From NCBI GenBank assembly GCA_027922465.2, contig BQMF02000066.1, forward strand, positions 248,001 to 312,000: a stretch of 64,000 nt of DNA, written 5' to 3'. Below the pieces are notes generated by a model, which worked only from the letters and a program-made list of their open reading frames with translations, ran no database searches and had not been told where the DNA came from. Position numbers and translations under genes: made by a program. This DNA comes from Turritopsis dohrnii (taxonomy: Eukaryota > Cnidaria > Hydrozoa > Anthoathecata > Oceaniidae). The stretch's first letter is position 1; the number at the start of each line of letters is the position of its first letter. Shown one piece after another: positions 54,731 through 64,000 of the stretch.

Positions 54731-56149
54731 GTTAATTATAATTGTTCATCAACAAGAAAATTGACAATTGTGCATTAAAGTTGATCGTGAATATGTTAAA
54801 AAATTTGATAACCAGCGGTAAAAGCGTATTTACAGTAAAGATGACGTATCTCGAGTTGAATCTTTACTTTTGTAGTACCCTTATCGGCTAGTATATGTAT
54901 CCCTTTACTTGGATTAATTTTCTCGGACACCTTCCGCGGAACCAATTTTGCATGGATTAATTTTTGCAGGTGATCCAAAAATCAAACATTTTCCAGGATA
55001 AATTTACGCCGTGACCGCCGTGAGTTACTTTTTACGGAAGTGGAAGATAATGTAATGGATGTTAATGGATTTAGGAGATTTATGAATTCAACAAAAGGAT
55101 GTACACGCATTCTATTGTATTTCATTAGGCGAAACAATAGATCTGCTCCCAAAAATCTGTGCGAAGGAATGCATTTCTATAGAAATATACACATAATTTC
55201 AATGAGAACGCTCTTCGTCGCAGTGACTTTTTGACGATTTTGCCGACTGGGCTTTTATTTTAATCGACCAAACTTCACAATATATAGTCTTCAATCTTTA
55301 TTTTTTGTTCTAGCTTTTGTTCGAAGAAAAAGGGTGCAAGAAAGTAGACATTTAGCTAATCAAGTAGAAAGACAGATCCACTAATGGTTCGATACTTCGA
55401 GAAGTTAACGATATAAAGAGAACTGAGAAACCACGGGCGGAGATCTACAGTTAAGTAGAATAGAGATCATAAAAAGACACTGATGTTGTTTGGAATCGTT
55501 TATCATTCATTGATAACTGAAGTTGGAACTGTGCTTAGAAGTCTAATTCATTTTCAGAAAAAATTAAATAGTATTGAAAATAATAAATTCTAGTCTAGGT
55601 ATAATTAAATGGACTGGTAATGACATTGAATCTAGCAAATAACAAGTGCTAAAGGGTGTAACAGAAGTAATGAGTACATTTACCTGTGTTATTGCTAGAT
55701 CCACTCATTGAAATATTACAGTATGTAGAAAACGTGTTGAACTATGGGACTGTTAACATACTATTTGCAATAACAAAGCTATTTTTGTTTAAAAGAAGAG
55801 AGATTTTGCGAAAGTCCTCTCACTATTATCTTGCTATTCCGGATAGAAATAAAAAAGTTGTCATTGCAATATAGTACTTTTGCCAATATATACAGTATAT
55901 ATTATATAATATTATATATTTTATCAAAAACAGCATCAGGTGTAGTTATAGAAAATATAAAAATACAAAAAAACTACATTTTAAATGTCAAACTTTCGAG
56001 ATTATTCTCTTCGTCTAGTTTACGCCGTTTAAAACGAGAAATGATACCTTAGGGAAAAATTTTTTGAGTGAAATTTTAGCATAGAACAATTTCTGCTAGA
56101 AATATCTCGATCATAGAATTCACATGAAAAAAATTGATTTTATTTAGCT

Positions 56150-56250
56150 GGTTTTCATATTCAGTTGCAAGTTAGAGATACAGAAGTTACTTCGAAAGCA
56201 ACCACAAGTAGAAACCGTCAGTTATAATTCTTTTTTCTAAATTGTTCGAC
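56150..56250 (+). repeat. Core box 2 fragment inside EnSpm copy 2
   Basis: GGTTTTCATATTCAGTTGCA, GAAGTTACTTCGAAAGC and CAAGTAGAAACCGTC occur just past the transposase stop. It resembles the G version (23840-23910). No TGTGAC ends surround it, so it is the relic of an insertion. Confidence 0.6.
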
Positions 56251-56357
56251 AGGGTTGAAATATTTCGATCAAAAGTGGTCGTGGAAAAGCGCTTTAAAAA
56301 GTCTTTTTTGAGACGAAATATAAAATGCTTTTCTTAGCTTATTAAACTGAAGCAAGT

Positions 56358-59241
56358 TTATAGATTTAAATGTTCTTCCAACCAGGGATAATTAGGTTCG
56401 CTTTGAAAGCTGATGAACCACACGTTATATTCATCAGCAAAGGTTATCAATGGATCACTTATTTCATCACCCAGACGTAGCATGATTGGTTTATTTTTAT
56501 GGATTTTGTTTGAAAAATATAAACCACTTTCCAAATCTTGGTTTACATGCGTAAATATCTCCATGTCCATCCATCTTTCTTTATCGATTACGAACAACGA
56601 AGTGATTTCTCCAAACTTTTTCAATCCGTGCACGTGGATGATATCGCCAACTCGATAGGTCACGTCATCACACATCAATCTTAGTGGGCTATCAAGGCGA
56701 TCATACTGCAAGATGGACTCGGATGCCAGAAATTCAATTTGTTGTTGTTGTCGTCTGTTCAAGATATACTCTTTTCCATTGTGTTCACTTGAGACAATAC
56801 CATCACGTTCAAATGCACGATTTATGGTTTCTGTGAGACTATTGTCTTGGTCACGAAGATGGCTAAATCTATCAATGTACTGAGAATACAGTACCCAATC
56901 TAAAATCTAAAGACAGACAGAAAGCTCAGGAATACTGTAACATTAACCCCATCTCCCCCACTGTGCTTTTTCAGGTATAACTCTTACCTGGACAGTTTCC
57001 ATGATGCACTCCTCCTTTTTGCTTCGGTTCATTGCACGAGGTGTGATCCATGAATTTAACCTTTCGAACGGAAACATCCAGCTACTATACAATGGACCGT
57101 TATCTGCAATCTTTTCGACAATATGGCGTAAGATATGGGTCGTGACATTTGACAAGTATACAGTACAATCACGCTCCAATAATGTCAAAGCTACGGCCAA
57201 ATTGTCTTCCAAGTTCTGCAAATCAACTTTGGCAAACTTTTTCGAATAGAGCTTTCGCAGTGTGTCGAAAAAATACGTGAGCGTCCTTTTTTGCTTGGTT
57301 GGTAAACAATCTTTAATCAAGAACTTCCAAAGGCCCTTAGATGAGTACTAGAATTGAAAAAAAAATTATTTTTTTTCCATAAACGCATTACTAGATATTT
57401 GAAAAATGGAAATGCAAGCAGAGAGATTTTTTCCATTTCAAGGTTAAAAAATTGTCCCAAAATTTGTTTTGCAAAAAACAAATAAAAAAATCTAAACTAC
57501 CTCAGTCCAACCATGCGTGTTTTTCAGTATAACCTTTGGTGAGTTAAATATGTCTCCCTTGAATCCAGAACAGGTTTTTGGGAAGACAAGCTGTTTACAC
57601 CGTTGATTGCCCAACTGTTTTTCTTCTTTTGTTAATACAACGAACTTGTCCTCGATCTTTCTCCTTTTAACCGTTTGCATTTCATCTTCCGCCTCTTTCA
57701 ACTTACTCTCCGATAACCCTCCAACCAGCCACATGATTATAGTTTGAACGACGTCTGCAATGGTGTGCATTCCATCTGGCTGGTAGTCTTTATGGTATTG
57801 ATAGTATGGAAGTCTCATGAATGTGTACACTCCTTTCACACCATGCTCCGGTGCAAACTTTTTCTTTTGATTTTGGTTTTTTAGACCATCATAGCTGGTT
57901 CTCAACGATCTTTCATTCTCAACAGATGTCGCGCAAAGTGGAGCTCTCAATTCAACACTCTTAAATGAATTGCTTCGTCTCAATGGGTCGTTTGATTTGA
58001 GGTATCTCCTGCTATCCATGTATACCGTTTTCCCCAATGAATGGCAATAGCATCCTTCTATGCCACACCACGGACATGCCTTAATCGATCCAACCCCAGG
58101 CTGACGTAACAATTTTCCTATTGCTGGAAAGTCTAAAACATACTGTAAAAGTTTGACCTTTATGGATAGGGGAGCCTTCATTATATGGTTCATGGTATAT
58201 GTGACATTCACTGAGATTCATCAGCTCATCAACCAAAATATCCATGTAAGGATCTAAGTCATATGCCTCTTTTCGGCCATTTCCAGGGATGATACCAACC
58301 AACAAGATGCCCCCAACAGATTTTCTGAGAGCAATTGGAAAATTGAGAATCGAGAGCATCAGTGGCCACATCGAATAAATTAGATGCATTGTCTTGAATG
58401 GATTGACTCCATCGCTACAAAAGTTTAACACAATGCCATTCCCATCACCTTTCATTATCCCGTCCTTCCCAAACCAATCGACTTTCCATCGCTCCGTGTC
58501 CCAAATATCCCTGATGAAACCGTCGCTTTGCCTGGTACCATGGGCATGAAGTATTCGCACAAGGTTTTCGTCTTGATAGATCCTGGCGATTCTAGGTCCA
58601 ATTGGAAAGTACTTGAATACTTTTCTTGGTTTGCTACCCGAAAAGCGAGGAGAAATACATTTTGGACATGTATCCAAAGTTGATTGTTCTTTCCTATACA
58701 CAATACAGTCATTAACGCAGACATCATATCGTTCGAGTGGCACAAGCATATTTTTTATGAGTTTTTTTGCTTCTTCGAAAGAAGAACATGATTGGTAGGT
58801 TTGGGTAGTTTGTACATTTTATCATACTTTAGGTTCTCTGTTACCGATATCTTTGTTTGATTGGGGTGTGACACAAATTTGCGCATTTCTAAGAAAACAT
58901 GATCCAGTACAGATATTGATGCACCATCATAGAGTGGGGTTTTCAGGCATAGATCTTCGTACAGTGCCGGATAAAATGGAACATTTTGTAAACGTAGGCC
59001 TTGAGTTTCAGGAATAGGTTCCGACCTTTGTTTCTCAAAGTCAGCCTTAGCATGTCTTTTCACTGTTGCCTCACTTTTAAAAGAACCAGAACATTGATAT
59101 GTCTGGCAATAGCATCTGACACCTGAAAGCGATAATAACAAAAAATAACATCAGTGGAGGAGAGTGTCAAGTGAAAAAATATCCCTTGAAATATCTCTAT
59201 GCATTTATCTCACCTTTTTTAACGGAAATCAAAGACGCCAT
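56358..59241 (-). pseudogene. EnSpm/CACTA transposase, copy 2, two frameshifts
   Basis: Exons on the - strand: 59241-59214 (MASLISVKK), 59122-57501, 57347-56988 and 56906-56358, with the same junctions as copy 1; exon 3 has the identical length of 360. Motifs are kept: CYCQTYQC, CPKCISPRF, SDGVNPFKTMH, YSMWPLMLSILNFP, CPWCGIEGCYC, PDGMHTIADVV. Compared with copy 1 there is a frameshift near 58790 (after YKLPKPTN) and a one-base insertion near 58182 (after HEPY), so no full protein can be made. The other exons are clean, which suggests a young loss. Conservation with copy 1 confirms the gene model. Confidence 0.92.
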
Positions 59242-59693
59242 TATATTTACTCTGTAGTTGCTCTTACGATATCTCAGACCAATGTGTTTATGAAAAAATA
59301 TTTAATCGATTTATATGGTTTGAAAGTAAATTTTTTTAGTTGACGATGGGATTTTATCGATTGACAATTAATTTTCTGGATTTGATTGTAACTTTTCAAA
59401 CTAGCAATTTAACGTGAGAACGCCCCATATTTCGAATGTTTCTAAATTGACGATCAATTTTTCCGTGAGAAAGCGCGCTATATTTCGAATGTTTACAAAT
59501 TGACGATCAATTTTTTCGTGAGAAAGCCCTATATTTCGAATGTTTACAAATTGACGATCAATTTTTTCGTGAGAAAGCCCTATATTTCGAATGTTTACAA
59601 ATTGACGGTCAATGTTTTGTATTGACTATAAATTTCCTGGATTGACCTCCACATATAGACATTATCAGTTTCTGGTGGGACTTTGCAGTCATA
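59242..59693. promoter_or_regulatory. Divergent promoter region with TTGACGATCAA tandem array, EnSpm copy 2
   Basis: 452 bases between the two gene starts contain four tandem units of about 55 bases (59440-59620), each with TATTTCGAATGTTTACAAA, TTGACGATCAATTTTT and GTGAGAAAGCCC. The motif is that of the TIRs; the unit differs from the one in copy 1, so the promoter array has been rebuilt independently. The regulatory role is inferred. Confidence 0.6.
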
Positions 59694-61118
59694 ATGCTTC
59701 AAGGACTTCAAACAGTGTTGAATTCAAGTTCAACTCAAAATTCGTTTTGTGATTTCAATGACTTTTCAACTTTGCCTGGAAATTCGCATGACACTATACA
59801 ACAAGCATCATCTACTATCCATCATCCATCCATCAATACTATGCATCCAGAAAGACAACAACAAAACCAACAAGGATTTCCGTCATATGACGAACTGTAC
59901 CAATTTTGGCTTCGTCACAAAGACTGTGAAAAGGAAAATTACGTGATCGAGGAAGAATGCTTCAAAAAAAACAGCTACGCGCATCGAATGTATTTGGTAA
60001 ATTGTTATTTATTTTATCTGTCTTAATTCTATTAAACAAGGATGCCATTCCATTGCTGAAAATTGTTTTTGTCTCTTGTCTGCAGACGATAAAAACTGAT
60101 CGTCTGCGTACATTTTAAAAAAGCAAACAAACGTTCAAGATCGACTAAGAATGTTTAAACCCCCTGGATCTTTCCTCTTCCATCGTAAAATTTGCGTATA
60201 ATTTGATTCATATATGAGATAATACAAAGTTTATTAAATTGATGTTATTGTTTTTTCTTCCAGCATTGGGCTGCTCACGCTGTCGAGAAATTTAATCTCA
60301 TGGACAAGGATTGGAATAAAGTCAACCCCTACAATATTGGCAACGCCAACAACTTCGTAAGTAATGGGTGTTATTATTCCATTACACTTATTTTTACATT
60401 TACTATCATTGATGTCGCAAAGATTTTCGAGGTTCGAAGGTGTTGGCTGTACACTTCTTACTAAAACTTAATTTTATTATAGATATTATCGAAGATCAAC
60501 GTCCCCTTAAATACGCCTAATTTAAGGAAATTTGACAAAAAACTTCGAATGTACATAAACTCGAAGTGTTGTTCACAGATGAAGTAAGTTGATTTTTTAT
60601 TTTAATACACCCAGTTCAAATATCTTTTAAGTATTTTCCAACTGACAAGTGCAATTAATTTGAGCAAATGTTATTATATTAACAGGGAAAAGGCCGAGGA
60701 GCTGGGAACAACGTATGAAGATGTTAGAAAAAACTTCGCAAAGAAGAGGGCAGGAAGTACCGTTGCACAGAACCCAACAGCCCAGAACAATGTTGAAGCA
60801 GCAGACGAAGATGAAAAATCTTACCCCCCTAATTTCGAGCCTGACTCCCTAGTTGCAATTGCATGGGATAACGTTTATTCGATAGCCAGAGTGGGAGACA
60901 GACTGGCAGAAGGGGAGGTTAAAGAAATCGAGATGGACGAGTGGCAGTTAAAACCAAATGGCATATGCAAGGAAAGGAAGAAAAAAGTCGTTGCGCAAAG
61001 CCAGTTCATTTTCGCCATTCCAGTTACCGAAAAAATCGATGACCGTTCGGTTAAAATTTTGAATATTGACGATATTAAAAATATGTATCTTGAATACAAA
61101 GAAAAGTACTTTTTTTAA
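59694..61118 (+). CDS. EnSpm accessory protein, copy 2 (4 exons, unknown family)
   Basis: Exons 59694-59996, 60264-60356, 60483-60583 and 60686-61118 give 310 codons including the stop, with GT/AG at each junction and no interruption. It is homologous to copy 1 throughout: MLQGLQTVL, ELYQFWLRHKDC, EEECFKKNSYAHRMYL, HWAAHAVEKFNLMDKDW, NPYNIGNANNF, TTYEDVRKNFAKKR, SLVAIAWDNVYSIARV, ERKKKVVAQSQFIFAIP, KYFF at the end. Exon 2 is 93 bases in both copies. A Q/S/H-rich segment (residues 30-65) varies, while the HWA..NNF and SLVAIAW blocks are conserved, as expected for a protein under selection. Whether it binds the ATTGATCGTCAAT motif is an inference. Confidence 0.85.
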
Positions 61119-62168
61119 ATGATTTCAATTTTTGATAAGCTTTGGGCAGAAAATACAAGGCTTAAACAAAGAACAACATTTTTTACTAGCTCGAAATCTT
61201 TTCAAAACGAGTAGAGTAGCATTTAGTTGGCACAAACATAACTTCTTAGGAAATGTTTTTTCGGAATTTTAACTTATTCCTACTTATTCTATTTATTAAT
61301 TATATTAGTTTATTGATTTGCAAAATATGTATACTTGTATGAATAATCATAGAAAGATTTCATTGGTATAATGTTTCGAAAGGCAGATTTGTTTTGTTTG
61401 CGAGTTTTGTAAGCTGATCCTTCAAACATTTGACATTCACAAGACCCCTTCTTTTTGACTTTCCATTTAACATTTAAGTTCTAATCAATGTACAACATAT
61501 CTACACTAGAATTCCTAACTTTTTTATATTATAATGTAACGTATTACAATATAGACTAGTAACCTGGGTAAAAATTACAATATAGATTTCTAAGCATAGT
61601 TCTGACTTGAATTATCAAGGAATAATAGACGATTCCAAACATCGGCGTCTTTTCTTGATCTCTATTCTATTATTTATCCGTTTGTCTAAACTGTAGGTCT
61701 CTGCCCGTTTCCTTTAATTCTCCATATTTCTCGAAGTATAGATTTAACAATTATCGGATCTGTCTTTCTATTTGATTTAGCTAGATGTCTACTTTCTCGT
61801 ACATTTTTCTTTTAACGAAAGCTAGAACAGAAAATAAATTAATTAACAGCTGATAAGAAGATAACTCGCTCAAGTCTAACGACCGTACAAAGCTACTTTT
61901 CTCAAAAATGCTAAGCCATGAGCGCTCACAATCGCACAGTTTCTATCAGTCAAAGTGCGAGGCTAAAAATTAATATCAGTTAGTCAACTAGCACGCATGA
62001 AAAGTAAAACAAAATTATCTACAGCTGTTTGAGGCGGGGAATGGCGACATCTTAGTGCTCTTACAGATTGTTCGTAAAAATATTATACTGACAGTCAATA
62101 GCAAAGAATTACCCTCAATTTTCTCGTTGACGAGCAATTTAAATACACTATCGTCAATTTCAACGTAT
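61119..62168. other. EnSpm copy 2, 3' region of accessory gene up to right TIR
   Basis: Non-coding. The part 61580-61840 is a diverged inverted match of 55310-55560 at the other end (TCTATTCTATT, TCTCGAAGTATAGA, GACAGATCC/GGATCTGTC), so the original TIRs were longer. ATTGACGATCAAT-type motifs occur from 62090 on. Confidence 0.55.
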
Positions 62169-62405
62169 TGATCATCAATTTCCTTATTGACGATCAATAT
62201 TAACCTATTTATCGTCAATATTTGTATAAACGACAATGTTTTTCTATTGACCGTTAACTTCAATTTTTACTTTTTCAACAAGTTATTGATGATCAATAGA
62301 CAAAATTTCCGATAAATCAACCATATTGATGGACAGCGTTTTTGTATTAATGCTAATTATAACGATTGACGTTGACCGATTTCGATGTTTTTTGACTTGG
62401 TAGTG
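62169..62405. repeat. Right TIR of EnSpm copy 2
   Basis: Inverse of 54494-54730, ending GACTTGGTAGTG at 62405. Confidence 0.9.
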
Positions 62406-62408
62406 ATT

Positions 62409-63421
62409 CTGGCGAAAATTTAGATTTTGTAACACTAAAATCCATTTTTTTAAATTCGTGAAATTAAATTTCCACAAAAATTTCTTCCTTTGAGATAACA
62501 ATGTTCGATCTAAACCAGATATTAGGCGCCATCTTTACAAACCATTCCTCTTGCATGATCACTGTTAAGAAGCTTTTGTCCCAAGTAGATATGGTATAGA
62601 TGCCAACAAAGATCTTTCTTGATGATACCTGGATTGATGACTTTACAATGTTTGTTGGATTTTGTCATTATTTAGTTGCTGATTGAGTAATCTGCTAATG
62701 TCAGTAATGTTTTATTCTGCCACTTCGGCCTTTGTTTTCATTTTTACTTGTTGCTTCTGTAAGGAATTTTTAACCCTCCTCTAGGTGGTTCTTTTTTAAC
62801 CATCCTGGAAATGCTTTTGTTACTAATTTATAGCTTTTATTTTCAAGATACTCTCTGCTCAGTTGTCAGCTGCATTTTGTTTTGACTGCTAGCACAATTT
62901 GATTTAAATATCATTTGGGAATTGTGTTATCTTTAGCATTTCAATTTCTTAAAGCTGGCTACACATTTAAAAACGTATTTCGTGCATTTAGTTCAATAAT
63001 TGTGCCAACTACTCCATGAAAAAATTTATCGGCCTGACACCTCTACATGAAAGAAATTGTGTCAGTTACTACCATAAAAAGATTGAAACCTAGTTTCGTT
63101 GTAACAAGTTCTATTTATCTGTTGTGAACTTCCACACAGCAACTATGATTTCAATTGAGGTATATTGAAAAGCTGTTGGTAATTTTAATTACGCTGCACA
63201 GTTTGATTTGCGTTTTTTTATTCATGTTACCAAAGGGGTACAAGTGCCGTTATCTAGGTACAATCATGCAGTTATAGATTTTACCAAATTTTTGTAATGA
63301 TGTTCTATTTTGAGATTAGTTATGCAATGGCTTCCCACGACCACAAATCTTTAAGCCACATGGTTTTTGTGTTATGTTAAAATATCTTCAGCTACTCCTA
63401 TATCACTTAATTTTACTGCAG
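62409..63421. other. Intron sequence before the last PARP exon seen
   Basis: About 1 kb without recognisable element ends, arrays or ORFs; it ends in the acceptor TTTTACTGCAG. Confidence 0.45.
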
Positions 63422-63677
63422 GAAGAAGGCCATTTTGTTGGAAAAACTGGGGGATGTTAACGAAAAGTTTCTTTATCATGGCACTGATCATGATGTTGTC
63501 GACCCGATCTGTGTTCAGAATTTTGATTGGAGGCTTTGTGGTAAAAATGCAACTTTGTATGGGCAAGGAAGCTACTTCTCCACTACTGCTTCATTTAGCC
63601 ATTTGTACACAACAGCTGATGATAGCAACGTTCGCTACATGTTTGTGGCTCAAATTTTGGCTGGAAGATTTACTTTG
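63422..63677 (+). CDS. PARP12/ZC3HAV1-like gene, ART catalytic exon with His and Tyr motifs
   Basis: The exon completes the codon left open at 42443 (phase 2), encodes 85 codons and ends in phase 0 at TACTTTG|GTGAGC. It carries KFLYHGTDHDVVDPI (the histidine of the H-Y-x triad), NFDWRLCGKNATLYGQGSYF (G-x-Y-F-S with the triad tyrosine) and MFVAQILAGRFTL. The third triad position is in the next exon, outside the window, so mono- versus poly-ADP-ribosylation cannot be read here; domain order suggests mono-ADP-ribosylation as in PARP11/12. No further exon lies before 64000. Confidence 0.93.
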
Positions 63678-63840
63678 GTGAGCCCTCTCGTTGCTTTCTT
63701 TTAAATCAACCTTTATATGTTCTTCATTTCTTTCATACTTAAGTTTTTGCTGCACATTTCAACTTGGTAGAATATTTCATTTACTTATTTGTTTGTTTGT
63801 TTGCTTGTATAAACATTTTCTTATCTATATGCTTACTATA

Positions 63841-64000
63841 TGTGACTGTCCAGGGGATTTTGATAACAAACGATAAAACGTTTTTTAAAGAAACGTTTAA
63901 ACGTTGCAAAAACAATAGAAAAAAACGTTTAAACGTTTTTGCCAGAATTCAAAAACGTTTCAAGAATTCGAAAGAGAAAACGTTTAAACGTTTAAATAAA
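63841..64000. mobile_element. Element 'D' left end, continuing past window
   Basis: TGTGACTGTCCAGGGGATTT follows TA, then AACAAACGATAAAACG and repeated AAACGTTTAAACG palindromes. It is the mirror of 53860-54099. The element continues to the right of the window, in the next PARP intron. Confidence 0.85.

Larger units (their letters stand above)
54494..62405. mobile_element. EnSpm/CACTA transposon, copy 2 (7.9 kb)
   Basis: CACTACCAAGTCAAAAAACA and its inverse bound 7912 bp, flanked by ATT (54491-54493, 62406-62408). It holds the same two divergent genes as copy 1 but in the opposite orientation: transposase on -, accessory on +. TIRs are about 235 bp, much shorter than the 1.39 kb of copy 1, and subterminal sequences have diverged between ends. 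It sits in the 21-kb intron of the PARP-like gene. Confidence 0.95.

Noticed and set aside
1..64000. tRNA, rRNA or other structured RNA genes
   Set aside because: I looked for tRNA-like A/B boxes with cloverleaf potential and for rRNA blocks and saw none I could support by eye; a tRNAscan/Infernal run would settle this.

Overview
This is a window of an AT-rich, intron-bearing animal genome that is very heavily loaded with transposable elements. The one host gene I can identify with confidence is a PARP11/12/ZC3HAV1-type mono-ADP-ribosyltransferase on the + strand. Five exons are visible (24633-24852, 38297-38528, 41934-42118, 42252-42443, 63422-63677). All exon-exon phases agree, and the introns between the first and second and between the fourth and fifth are about 13.4 and 21 kb. 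The gene continues past the right edge, and its 5' exons lie upstream; three weak candidates are 3401-3508, 5913-6018 and 22014-22038. The mix of elements (an N-terminal zinc-finger reverse transcriptase, DIRS-like and Copia fragments, a ZNF862-like hAT, an animal EnSpm/CACTA element) suggests an early-branching metazoan, most likely a cnidarian. That is an inference; no sequence here proves the species.

Layout. 1-2221: reverse transcriptase ORF (- strand, cut by the window edge). 3836-5534: TIR element 'A'. 6045-9436: an end fragment of element 'B', split by element 'I' (6137-9190), which itself carries a 5'-truncated LINE (6354-7777). 9438-9932: Myb/SANT-like protein. 11077-21897: EnSpm copy 1, with 1.39 kb terminal inverted repeats, an unrecognised accessory gene and a transposase gene. 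The last transposase exon is interrupted by element B (18032-19867). 22-24.6 kb: fragments and element 'G'. 24.6-38.3 kb (first PARP intron): tandem SINE-like copies, several 'F' elements, a DIRS-like RT fragment, and a broken ZNF862-like hAT gene with element 'C' inserted. 42.4-63.4 kb (last PARP intron seen): non-autonomous hAT with a nested MITE, a Harbinger-like MITE, a decayed Copia element, small element 'E', 'D' ends, and EnSpm copy 2 (54494-62405). 63841-64000: start of another 'D' element.

The most unusual pattern is a set of TIR elements (A, B, C, D, E, F, G) that share related termini beginning TGTGAC (TGTAAC at one end of G) and, where both ends can be read, make 2-bp A/T target duplications (TA, TT, AA). 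Just inside those termini each family carries an array of its own short palindromic motif: GATTC..GAATC, TACCGGTA, TTAACGATA, AAACGTTT, TTACTGATAAATCAGTAA, TTACGCTAGCGTAA or AGCGCT. Despite the different arrays, several families share internal 'core' boxes. Element I (GGCGTGCG..CGCACGCC) and the EnSpm elements (ATTGATCGTCAAT) show the same architecture. In EnSpm the motif array also fills the divergent promoter between its two genes. This looks like a set of element lineages that keep replacing their binding-site array while keeping the core.

The two EnSpm copies support each other's gene models. Both carry a four-exon transposase gene and a four-exon accessory gene, divergently transcribed. 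Copy 1 reads cleanly if the precise element B insertion is ignored; copy 2 has two frameshifts in the transposase but a clean accessory gene.
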